From positions 1 to 38,775 of the forward strand of contig JADNRX010000488.1 in the NCBI GenBank assembly GCA_015501595.1: DNA of 38,775 bases, given 5' to 3'. The notes beneath the pieces are model-generated. The model did not search any database and was not told where the DNA came from. It saw nothing but the letters and a program-made list of their open reading frames with translations. Every line of letters begins with the position of its first letter. The stretch's first letter is position 1. The stretch comes from Hymenopellis radicata (taxonomy: Eukaryota; Basidiomycota; Agaricomycetes; Agaricales; Physalacriaceae). The position numbers and the translations under genes were made by a program. Shown here piece by piece: positions 22,059 to 31,488 of this stretch.

Positions 22059-23114
22059 TAGAGATCTCAACGACTCAAACCCGGGTCAGATCCGCGATCC
22101 ACCACGCGAGTATCCGTCGCCAAAACTGCCGATCCGCGATCCTTATCTGATCCGACCCGCCACGGATTACGGATCAAGACGAGTCGGATCGCCGAGATCG
22201 CCGAGCGGGTCGAGTACTCGAGTAAACTCGAGTATTCCACACACTCAAGTCCATTCATGCGCGACGAGCATCCCCGGGCAATGGCACGGGGACACTCAGT
22301 CGTGCATGATGCAGACTGGGGTGGTGGGAGTGGTGGTGGAGATGATGACAGTGGGTGGTGGTGGTGTGGGTGGCAGTAGTGTGGGTGATGGTGGTGGTGT
22401 GGGTGATGGTGGTGGTGTAGGTGATGGTGGTGGTGTGAGTCGTCGTCGTCGTCGTCGACTCCATATCACGCGCACTCACCTCGTCAACGCATCATCCTCG
22501 CGCCATCCATTACCGCTCCATCCTCGTGGTCGCCCCATCCCCATCTTCACCCCATCCCCGTCGTCGTCGTCATCCAAGAGTAGTAGTCGTCGTCGTCCAA
22601 AGTCGGCGCCGTGAAGTCGTCCGCCTCTGCTGCCGTCAAATAGACAGCAGCAGCGGTCCGGCACAGAGCCAAGACCAAAATGCACACCCCAGAGGCCCCC
22701 TGACAATCGTCAGAGAGGCAGTGGCGACGACCGTCGCGCACTGGGTGGTGGTGGTGGTGGTACCAGAGAGAGAGCCTAGAGATCGAGTCACCGATCAGAG
22801 GCTTACGCGTCCTCTCGGGACTCGGCCCGAAGCACCGGATCGTGAGAAATACTCGCGCACGTCTGTTCTGGGCGACGCATGGGCCCGTTTAACTTCGAAA
22901 AAATTTGTAAATTAAGTTTAAATATATACCTAAATATTCACGGGTCAACACGAGTACTCGCGACGAGTACTCACGCCTCCAGAGCCTGATCCGCGATCCA
23001 AGTGTGATCCGACCCGTCACGGGTCTACGGATCAAACGGATCGGATCTCCGAGATGCCCGAGCGGATCGAGTATGGGTAAACCCGTGTGATCTGTTGACT
23101 CATTGAGGTCTCTA
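22059..23114. mobile_element. hAT-like non-autonomous element, 1056 bp (copy B)
   Basis: Terminal repeats are TAGAGATCTCAACGACTCA at the left and, inward from the right, TAGAGACCTCAATGAGTCA. The exact 8-bp duplication TCAAGAAG lies at 22051-22058 and 23115-23122. Subterminal regions contain many GATCCGCGATCC/GAGTACTCG motifs. The interior has a (GGTGGT)n tract (22320-22440) and a (CGT)n run. It is an inverted relative of 5806-6950, sharing for example TCTGACGATTGTCAG and the CAGCAGCAG core. Confidence 0.9.
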
Positions 23115-23195
23115 TCAAGAAGAAAACAACTATGACGGAAGTCATATTGACCGTCACCCCGGTTCAGAAGCAAACAGCTATAATATTGATCTCGC

Positions 23196-23279
23196 CTGTT
23201 CAGAAGCAATATTGATCCCACCTGGTGAGAAGCCCTCCTGTTCAGGAGCAATATTGATCCCACCTGGTGAGAAGTCCTC
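23196..23279. repeat. 42-bp tandem repeat, two units plus partial
   Basis: Units 23196-23237 and 23238-23279 both read CTGTTCAG(A/G)AGCAATATTG, then ATCCCACCTGGTGAGAAG. A partial, diverged unit precedes them at 23160-23195. The unit length is a multiple of three, and on the minus strand it stays open (GSILLLNRR repeated). Confidence 0.75.
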
Positions 23280-23341
23280 CAGGTCCATGAAATGTTAAAA
23301 GACGGAGGCTCTCCGATTCATTCTATTAACTGTCCTCTTCC

Positions 23342-23875
23342 ATGATGAATTCCGATTTCCCCCAGCAACCCCACTACTCGGGCACAGATTCATATACCTC
23401 ACTGTGCGTTCAATTGTTCGTTTTACATCGGTATCCACTCATCACCTTCAGGCTCGACACCAGTGCACTGTTGTACCCATCCGCTGCCGAACAATCTGCC
23501 TTGTATGTCGCGCTCTATTTACGCGATTCACCACCCTCATTGTTGATCTTCCAATCCCGCCAGTGTTTATGACGTTCCGACCCACATCAACAACTCTATC
23601 GCGTCACCGTACTATGGCAAGTTGGATTCAGTATATGCTATCGACAGTGCTCACCTCAAGGGTTTAGGTCACAACGAACGTCGCTGGCAGCAAGATGTCG
23701 CACCACGACACGAGCAAGGGCTTCGCGACAATAACGAATTTGATGTTCCTCGTTCCCAGTATGGTGAGCAGTCTTCGACTGTTGGATAGTTATGCCCCAC
23801 GCTCACGCGAATATTAGACAACAGTTATGGCGGTCAAGAGTTTCAACTAGTCAATCGCGCCTCAGCGCCGAGCTA
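23342..23875 (+). pseudogene. C2H2 zinc-finger gene copy C, 5' half only
   Basis: Starts MMNSDFPQQPHYSGTDSYTS, with an intron at 23404-23451. Later it reads SPYYGKLDSVYAIDSAHLKG, RRWQQDVAPRHEQGL and NNEFDVPRSQY, an intron at 23764-23817, then DNSYGGQEFQLVNRASAPSY. At GCTACA (23875) the gene is cut by the mobile unit. The zinc-finger exons are missing. The 3' flank resumes at 28491 with TGGAG, the first bases after the stop codon in copies A and B. Within the part present, the N-terminal region is better preserved than in copies A and B. Confidence 0.75.
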
Positions 23876-24878
23876 CATCACGAAAATGGGTCTAGGCCTC
23901 AAGGCATTTTAAGATATCTTAAGGGCATATAGGCTCCTTGAGGTGGCTGAAGTACTAATGCCAGCAAGGTGCCTTGAATACAGGTTCGGCGGTAACCGCT
24001 GCCTCAAGTTGCCTCAGGATACCTCTGAGCAACCTTAAGCTTCCTGTAAGATGTCTCAAGGTCAGCTAATATACTGCTCTTGCTGTAAAGCACACTCAAG
24101 GCCACTTAAGGATGACTTAATGCTACTCAAGGGAGACTCGACGCATACCAATACACTTCAAAACATTCCGAAGTGACTGGGAAATGTCAAATGCAGTCCT
24201 GGAATGCAGCACATAACAATTTGATAGACAAGTACAAGGGGTTAAGCATTTACTAGATACAGTACATGGATGGCCTACTCAAGCTGCTGTAACACTACTG
24301 CTACTACGATGGTACAGAACGGTAAAGTAGGTGGCCTTGCACATGTGTCGCAGTCCTTCAGCCTCCTCGCATGCGGCATGGTCCGGGTTCATCATCGTAT
24401 CCTCGTTGTATACGATACTCGTGCTCCTCGTATGCGGTCCTCGTGCCTCGTATGCGATCCTCGTGCTCCTCATATGCGGTCCTCATCGGTTGAGTCCTCG
24501 TAGTTCACAGTCATCATCGTGGTCCTCTATGTGTGTGGTACTCGATGCTCGTGTTCGTCCTTGGCCTCAATAGTGCTCGTCCTCGTCCTGGAAGGCTTCG
24601 CGCTCTGAACACAGAAGTCATCGTGAGTTAGGGCATCGTCATCGAGAACGCATCATCGTTGAGAGGAAATTGTCGTCGTGTGGGCATCGTCATCGTGTGG
24701 GCATCGTCGTCGTATGGGCATCGTCGTCGTGTGGGCATTGTCGTCGCGTGGGCATCGTCGTCGCGTGGGCATCGTCGTCGTGTGGGCATCGTCGTCGTAT
24801 GGGCATCGTCGTCGTATGGGCATTGTCGTCGGGTGGGCATCGTCGTCGGGTGGGCATCGTCGTCGGGTGGGCATCGTC
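23876..24878 (-). mobile_element. Mobile unit family 1, 5'-truncated inverted copy
   Basis: Near-identical inverted copy of 27540-28492. It begins at the outer terminus ACATCACGAAAATGGG and stops inside the 17-bp minisatellite (about 24665-24878). It contains only the 3' end of the encoded gene and its 3' flank. No target duplication is obvious against the 3' side. Confidence 0.8.
24665..24878. repeat. 17-bp minisatellite, 12 units
   Basis: Unit GTCGTCGTGTGGGCATC with variants (CAT, TAT, CGC and GGG at the variable site). It is the reverse complement of the 9-unit array at 27543-27700. Confidence 0.9.
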
Positions 24879-25262
24879 GGCCAGCTCAAAATAAGAAAAT
24901 GTATCACAAGCAGAAAATACGCACCTTGCAAGTATCGAGCACGCAGCCTCGCCACCGAAAGTCTAGCCCGCCGTTGTCGCCGCTGCCGCCATCACCTCGT
25001 CGATATGAAGCCTCGTTGATCTGCAGCCTCGTTGGAGGGCTTACGCGTCCAGCGAGGCCGCCGGGGCTCTTCAAGCCCGCAAACATCTGTCCCAAGATCT
25101 ACTTGCTGATTCGGAATCATCCATAGGGCGGAAGAGAGAGGAGACGACACAAAGTCGGTCTCTCTAACACTTTGCAACGACTCAAAGTCGGTTGCAGATC
25201 CCGCGGTACGCTGTTATATCATTGCTGCCGAAAGCCGTGGTCGTCGTAGCATCGTGCTCGTC
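24879..25262. repeat. Spacer with one dispersed KPSNEA-motif repeat
   Basis: 25011-25081 carries CTGCAGCCTCGTTGGAGGGC, then GGCCGCCGGGGCTCTTCAAG, the same module as at 4707-4750. The rest holds two ACTCAAAGTCGG/ACAAAGTCGGT repeats near 25150-25190 and no gene. Confidence 0.6.
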
Positions 25263-26380
25263 GGACGACTTCTTGACCTCATTACTTCATTAATTCATTA
25301 TTCTGACACCTAGAGATCATATATATAACATATATACACGTCCTACAGAAGGAATGAAGGCAGTAGCATGTGTGAGACACGTTAAATTGAGTCGACGATC
25401 CTCCCTCTAGAGCGTGGGAATTTTGATCAAAACTCCGGTGGGGAGGAAGACTGACCTCTAGAACACTGGTCCCTTGACCAAATGACATGGTTCCTTTTGC
25501 AAAAAGGTTGTAAATGAATGTCTAAAGGTAGCCCAGTACAATTTAGAGAGGTATCCTTATATTAAATAACCAGAAATGCGAAAATGCTTAAAACAGCACT
25601 GGGGACCTATCTATATATGGACTACTGGGTTGAGGACACTCTCCACATCATGAATAAAGGTTTATTAGCACTATAAACGATATATCAAAGTTGTAGGTCC
25701 CCAGAGTAGCAGGATCCTGTGCAATATCCCTGGTGGCCCTGGAGCAGTCATCCTGATATATCTCTTGAACCCTTTGATGAAATCACCTGAAAATGATATC
25801 AGATATCGGTCTATAGTACTTCTAAAAGGTATTAAAGTCTCAAGGCTATAGGCTATGTACAAGGCCTACTAGAAGTGTGGCGCATTTTTGCACCCCTAAT
25901 ATCTCCTCCAGTTTTGAAGCTATCGCAAAATGGTTTACACCATTGGATTCCCAGCCCAAAAAACTATAAAAAAGGTTTTCATCACCCCAACAACCATCCC
26001 CTATAGCAGCATTCATTATTGCCCACCCCATCCAGCCCAATGCTGATCTAATCAAAAATGCGCCACAATTGCGTAGCCAGGAGCATCCCCCACCCATCCC
26101 AGGGTCCACTGATCATCTCCCATCAATATCTGATCTATCCCTGATCTGCTATCACCCCTCCCATCCCATCCCAATTGGGACCATCCCTCCCCATCCCAAA
26201 TAGGCCTATCCCTCCCCCTACCCATTATAGCTATCCCTCCCCAGCCCAATTGGGAAGCAATAGCGCTGCCCAGCTACCCCTAGCACCAGCCAGATGAGCC
26301 CAGGTAGACTACAGGAAACGACACGTTATTCTGCCCTGTAGGAACAGTGGTATAACATGTTATCCTTACTGCATAGGGTG
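25263..26380 (+). promoter_or_regulatory. 1.1 kb 5' region of mobile unit (copy 1)
   Basis: Near-identical to 37569-38681 in inverted orientation. Identity is almost perfect from about 25315 to 26380, and clearly lower in the outer ~50 bp. It ends at GCATAGGGTG directly before the ATG at 26381, so I read it as promoter and 5' leader. It is rich in CCATCCC/CCCTCCCC pyrimidine tracts (26085-26250). A minus-strand 87-codon frame is present in both copies but looks accidental. An LTR is the alternative reading, but ends and target duplication do not fit. Confidence 0.55.
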
Positions 26381-27715
26381 ATGGTGGTGGTGAGAAGGTA
26401 AGTGATCGAGTCCGAACAGTGATCGAATCCGAACACTACTTATTTGGATTCACGATACATGTCACCGCCACTAAATCTGGCCAATACTAACAACGATTCT
26501 TCTCTGAAAATACAGAGATAACCATGTGGGAGATATTCCAAACAAAATTTGGGCAGCCGGTGCGTTGCAACAAGCTAGAATGCTTGTTGTGTATAGATGT
26601 GGATGGGATACTTGCTATGTAAGCAAGTTTCCGCCATTTCTCAGCCATTCCTTTCAATGTTGGCTTCTAAAAATATCCTGGATTTGTACTAACGACCTAG
26701 CACAAGATATCCCGATGGTCTTTTGGATCCTCCGAGGCCGTCGTCGTCGTTCCGAACGACGTTGAGGATACTCTCCGGCTTAGTGATCGGGGCTGCTTGC
26801 TTGCCTCCTACCACCACGGCACGTCGAGCCCAACATCTATCTGGAAGCTTTTCTTTTCTGCTTCCCATTGCTCCCATGGCCTCTGGACTCCCCGTCTCCA
26901 TAGCTTCCAACAGCTGTGGATGACGTTCAACTTCATCCATCGCGGCAGCCCTTTAACGACAAGGAGCTCAACACGCAAGCGCCGTCACGCAAGGACGATC
27001 CGGGCTGCTTCAGAAAGCCTTGTCCTACCGGCACGCAGTCTTCAAGCACTGTATTGGGTCGGATTGAGGGCGCCGCGTCGTCTGCTGGCAACGCGGCGCG
27101 ATTTGGTGCATTTATCTGTTCTAAATTTATTTCCTTTTTTTAATCGACACCACGCATAGATGTCGCCACCACTGCAACGACACCGCCAGCTCTACGACAC
27201 TACCGACGGCCGACGGACGAGCCTCTGCTCCGAATCGGCCTCCCAACTAAATTTGTTCAAGTCATTTTGCCGCCGGCACACGAGGCTGACGTGTCAGCCT
27301 CACGTGCCGTTGGTTTAAATCCCGATCGGACCCAGTTGTGTGACTTGTGCTCTTACCACCAGCTACCGGGACTCCTTCTGCAGTGCTGCTGCTCTGTGCA
27401 CGGCCTGACACGCACAACCGACTCCTCCGTTCCGCTGCGCACATAGCTGAACGGCATCCTAGTTGGCGGTGCCATAGTGCACGTCATCCCGACATACTGG
27501 ATTTTTCCGCCGCCTGCTACACCGAGCACTCGACCACGAGGACGATGCCCACCCGACGACGATGCCCACCCGACGACGATGCCCACCCGACGACGATGCC
27601 CACCCGACGACGATGCCCATACGACGACGATGCCCATACGACGACGATGCCCACACGACGACGATGCCCACGCGATGACGATGCCCACACGACGACAATT
27701 TCCTCTCAACGATGA
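26381..27715 (+). CDS. Six-exon gene carried by mobile unit, 299 aa, unknown
   Basis: Exons 26381-26397, 26516-26618, 26701-26782, 26914-27105, 27160-27312 and 27363-27715 total 900 nt; all five junctions are GT-AG and in phase. TACTAAC branch sites lie at 26484 and 26687. The protein starts MVVVRRDNHVGDIPNKIWAA, continues VYRCGWDTCY/HKISRWSFGSS, EAVVVVPNDVEDTLRL and QPFNDKELNTQAPSRKDDPG, and ends in the 17-bp minisatellite. Because 17 is not a multiple of three, the array cycles through Arg-rich, Asp-rich and Thr/Pro-rich peptides. The final exon could be shorter or spliced differently. No known domain; CGWDTC might bind metal. Its association with a repeated unit suggests a transposon-encoded or captured gene. 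Confidence 0.55.
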
Positions 27716-28492
27716 TGCGTTCTCGATGACGATGCCCTAACTCACGATGACTTCTGTGTTCAGAGCGCGAAGCCTTCCAGGACGAGGACGAGCACTATTG
27801 AGGCCAAGGACGAACACGAGCATCGAGTACCACACACATAGAGGACCACGATGATGACTGTGAACTACGAGGACTCAACCGATGAGGACCGCATATGAGG
27901 AGCACGAGGATCGCATACGAGGCACGAGGACCGCATACGAGGAGCACGAGTATCGTATACAACGAGGATACGATGATGAACCCGGACCATGCCGCATGCG
28001 AGGAGGCTGAAGGACTGCGACACATGTGCAAGGCCACCTACTTTACCGTTCTGTACCATCGTAGTAGCAGTAGTGTTACAGCAGCTTGAGTAGGCCATCC
28101 ATGTACTGTATCTAGTAAATGCTTAACCCCTTGTACTTGTCTATCAAATTGTTATGTGCTGCATTCCAGGACTGCATTTGACATTTCCCAGTCACTTCGG
28201 AATGTTTTGAAGTGTATTGGTATGCGTCGAGTCTCCCTTGAGTAGCATTAAGTCATCCTTAAGTGGCCTTGAGTGTGCTTTACAGCAAGAGCAGTATATT
28301 AGCTGACCTTGAGACATCTTACAGGAAGCTTAAGGTTGCTCAGAGGTATCCTGAGGCAACTTGAGGCAGCGGTTACCGCCGAACCTGTATTCAAGGCACC
28401 TTGCTGGCATTAGTACTTCAGCCACCTCAAGGAGCCTATATGCCCTTAAGATATCTTAAAATGCCTTGAGGCCTAGACCCATTTTCGTGATG
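27540..28492 (+). mobile_element. 3' part of mobile unit family 1 (right arm)
   Basis: Comprises the minisatellite (27543-27700, nine units), the stop, a 3' region with GAGGAGCACGAGGA-type repeats, then CTTGAGG/CTTAAG-rich sequence, ending CCCATTTTCGTGATG. It is the inverted near-identical partner of 23876-24878. The zinc-finger copy C flank begins immediately after it. Confidence 0.85.
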
Positions 28493-28643
28493 GAGAACAG
28501 CGGAGAGGTAATGACCTCGTAGACTGTAGATGGAGTTCATTCATCTTGAGAGCACGCTGTGTTCCGAATATTCACCTTTTTCAAAAACGACACCTAGATT
28601 TTTTGGTAGTTCCTTCGTTTATCCCATTATCCGTACCAATGTA
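28491..28643 (+). pseudogene. 3' flank of zinc-finger copy C
   Basis: TGGAGAACAGCGG aligns with TGGAGTGGCGATC after the stop codon of copies A and B. ACGACACCTAGATTTTT at 28588 aligns with 8140 in copy A, and the flank resumes after the MITE as TTTGACGCGTTCA. So this is the far side of the interrupted copy C, with the zinc-finger coding part deleted. Confidence 0.6.
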
Positions 28644-28792
28644 CTGTACTATTACGGGCAAGTCTTCACAGATTCTCCTAAAATTTTTTTGATGGAAACC
28701 CGATTAGGATTTCCAGGCGATCGGTGGGGTCCGATAAGATCAAACGACCCCGCCGTTACGCGTTATGCGAAGACCATACTGTAATAGTACAG
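28644..28792. mobile_element. TA-flanked MITE, 149 bp
   Basis: Inverted ends CTGTACTATTACGGG and CTGTACTATTACAGT, flanked by TA at 28642-28643 and 28793-28794. It sits in the 3' flank of zinc-finger copy C. No coding capacity. Confidence 0.75.
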
Positions 28793-28794
28793 TA

Positions 28795-29737
28795 TTTGAC
28801 GCGTTCAGAGAGGTTACAATGTTTGTACTTTTAGTGTAGTTAGCTTATCGCGTCATCTCAATCAGACACTGATTACAACTTACAGAGAGACAGCATGATA
28901 TCGTTTCGCGTGTTCTCCTGATTCCTGGGCGGATAGAAGGATCGACAGCCTCTTCACACAACACCTCACCCTCAAGAAGGTGACAAACAGAAGCTGTAGG
29001 CTAAGGTCTTCAGTAGACAGCAAGACCATGAAAAGCGTTGTGGGAATATAACAAATTTGCTGTCAGACATCGAGAGTAATGAGAAGCGGATTAGGCAAGG
29101 GCCATGGGAGTACTAGTAGGAGAAACGAGTTGAGCGTCGATCGTTTGGCGATCGGCCGGAGCCCCTGTCCACGTTGCTTACTTGTGCTCTCCCACCACCA
29201 CCGACGCCGCCACCGCCTGACCGCCGCCTGACCGCCGCCTTGTCGACAATGCCGCGCCTTCGTGGGTATAAATTGGTACTTGACAGAATGTCGACTACGA
29301 TTTGAACGAAGGCGAAGAACTTACAAGAAAGAGGAAGATTATGACCCGTGGATTCGCTCCCGGAGTTCCTAGGGTGCCAGATAGATATGGCTATTTGGTG
29401 CGTTGTTTTCTGCGCTTCCTTTTGCTTTTGGGCTTAGTCGTATTGCAGTCATTTCCGACACCCTGCGCATTGCTTATGCTCGAGTAGGCTGAACTCTATA
29501 CCAGAACGCTGTCGCTGCTCGATAGCCGCTAGCGAACTTTGTCTCAACGGTGGGAAAAGGAAGGATTTTGGGATCCGAACGGTACATCGCCCCTCTTTTT
29601 CCAGCCAGTGCTTTCTTCGTCGCCTTGCTCTTCTTTCCAAACCATTTCCTGGTATTCTTCGATCCTTTCTCCTACCCTGCCTCTATTTTTTCTCCAATAA
29701 GGCCTCCCTTCCTCCTGCTTCGACGCCAACTGCCGGC
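28795..29737 (+). other. Flank of copy C with possible gene start
   Basis: Contains a (CCGCCT)n stretch near 29190-29235, then TATAAA near 29270 and an ATG at 29341 (MTRGFAPGVPRVPDRYGYL) followed by a GTGCGT donor at 29399. This could be the first exon of a small gene or of the broken gene downstream; it cannot be completed with confidence. Confidence 0.35.
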
Positions 29738-30739
29738 GTGCTATATCCTCTGAAGGAGAAAAGACGACGATTGTTCCAAAGCAACAGCCTTGGCGCCCGA
29801 CTCGAGATTCTTTGGGAGTTGACCGGAACGCCCTCGGCCACCTCTGGTGACACGGTAGAGCATGCCACGAGTCTAAACCCGGGTCCGGCGGGTCGAGTTT
29901 GCGCGAGTTTGCATATCTGAAGTCCGGACTTGCGACTGGTCTCAAACTCGCGAGTCACGGGTCTAAAACTCGCGAGTTTGCGAGTTTTTGACGAGTTTTG
30001 AGCTATAACCCACTCGTATCCCCTTCAACTAAGGTCAAACTAGTGCAAACATCATCTCTATAGCCTATTGCAGCTCTGTTGAATCATATTTATATGTATA
30101 ACATGGTTTATATGCATAACATTATATCTTAACTGACTACTACCGGAACCTGTGCAAGTACTTGCAGAATGCTCCAACCTCAAACCTGCGACTTGCGCGA
30201 ACCCGGGTCATGAGTCGCGAGTCGCAGGTTACCTGCGAGTTATCTGCGCTGGCCGAAACTCGTGGCATGCTCTATGACACGGTGGACCTCGAACTTGTGT
30301 CAACGGAGGAAGTCGAGCATCCGCCTGCGAAGCCTGAAGGCGCTGACTCGGATCAAGCCCCGCCAACCACCGACCCCAACAACCCGGATAGCTGGCCGAC
30401 GAAGTTGGATCAGCTGGGCTCTGCCGATCCACGCGAGGCGCCTGCGCGCTCGGGGCGCTTCATCGTCGAGACCACCGAATGGGGGCTCATCCAGCGCCCG
30501 GACTATGTCTGTACCAAGTTGGCAGTGCGACGCCCCTGCGCGTGGTGTCCAAGGTCACCGCCACGATCATTGATATGCCCATGGATGCACGCAGGAGATG
30601 GGGATCAACGGTGTGCAGGATAAGGCGGTGTCGTTATCTGGTCAAGGGGATTTTATATGCGCATGAGAAGGCGTTTGGGTGGGTGTTTGGAAAGTTCATG
30701 AAAGGAGGGGAAGGAAGCTTTGAGATCTGTACCGTGTAA
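29738..30739 (+). pseudogene. Unknown gene split by hAT-like insertion
   Basis: Before the insertion the frame reads LGARLEILWELTGTPSATSG; after it, VDLELVSTEEVEHPPAKPEG, then NNPDSWPTKLDQLG, GRFIVETTEWGLIQRPDYV. Subtracting the 419-bp element and one 8-bp duplication (427 nt) puts both parts in the same frame. Near 30515 the likely frame switches to LRVVSKVTATIIDMPMDA, so it also has a frameshift or an unseen intron. No family recognised. Confidence 0.55.
29856..30274. mobile_element. hAT-like MITE, 419 bp
   Basis: Perfect inverted ends TAGAGCATGCCACGAGT and exact 8-bp duplication TGACACGG at 29848-29855 and 30275-30282. Subterminal ACTCGCGAGT/GCGAGTTTG repeats surround an AT-rich core. Inverted relative of 32077-32492. 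Confidence 0.92.
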
Positions 30740-31486
30740 GGGCGTTTTTGTAACAATAGGTCTTCTAGGATGTATCTGTGTAACCGTATGATACTTGAAC
30801 CAATGTTCAATTTATAACCAACAGCAACGCGTTCAACTGGTCGATAAGAAGAGAGTCCTGATTCAGCTGGTGTGACCGTCAACGTCACAATCCATCCTAG
30901 TACCTGTCCTCCCGTCTCTCTTTCTGCGTTGACTGTAACGTGCCTATCGACTTGGACCTTGGAATCTGACTGTGCAACTTGCTTATGCCACTGTACTCTC
31001 GTTTCCTGTTCAGGTTTATTTCCCGCTTGTTGGCAAGATGACGCGCGCAACAGTATGGAAGGAGGCGGAGGATTTTGTGAAAATATACTCATCAGAAGCA
31101 ATGTGTCGAGAGAAAAGTTCTATCCTAACAAATAGTCAAACTACTGTACAAAAATGACATGTTATTGCAACAGAGCCTACACTAATGCGGGTCAGAGATC
31201 TTAGAATAGGGCGGCCCAACATTCGCGAGGGCGGGAGGCAGGCTCGGGAGGACCGGGATGGTTGGTCAGCAACATGTCCGACAGTCCGATAAACCCGATG
31301 TGATATTAGAGTGACAAGCACATTAAAGCTAACGGTCGTTAGCTCGCTAATGCGTCTATGGCACGTTGGAAACGTATGGCCATTGACGCACGGAGACACG
31401 TGTAGTCATGTCTTATACATTCCGAACATCCAGTGTAGGAGTAGTAGTATATTAACATCATCCCAGCCACCATACTTCTACGTCCT
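30740..31486. other. No confident gene
   Basis: A plus-strand frame near 31010-31150 (VYFPLVGKMTRATVWKEAED) follows a plausible CAG acceptor but cannot be linked to other exons. Otherwise nothing supported. Confidence 0.4.
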
Positions 31487-31488
31487 CC

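Noticed and set aside
24665..24878. CRISPR-like array
   Set aside because: Contiguous 17-bp repeats without unique spacers in a eukaryotic sequence.
24628..25126. Long Arg/Asp or Gly/His-rich proteins over the minisatellite
   Set aside because: The 17-bp array is open in several frames on both strands, so frame length here is no evidence of a gene; only the sense frame of the intact unit was called.
25846..26109. 87-aa minus-strand protein in the 1.1 kb region, also at 37832-38101
   Set aside because: Conserved only because the DNA is nearly identical; it is composed of translated GGGATGG tracts and has no splice or start context.
25263..26380. Solo LTR of a retrotransposon
   Set aside because: No consistent TG...CA ends and no 5-bp duplication in either copy, and the copies abut different downstream sequence at the same point.
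23876..28492. Single transposon with 1-kb terminal inverted repeats
   Set aside because: The left arm stops inside the minisatellite while the right unit continues into a full gene; no target duplication flanks the pair. Two separate inverted copies explain it better.
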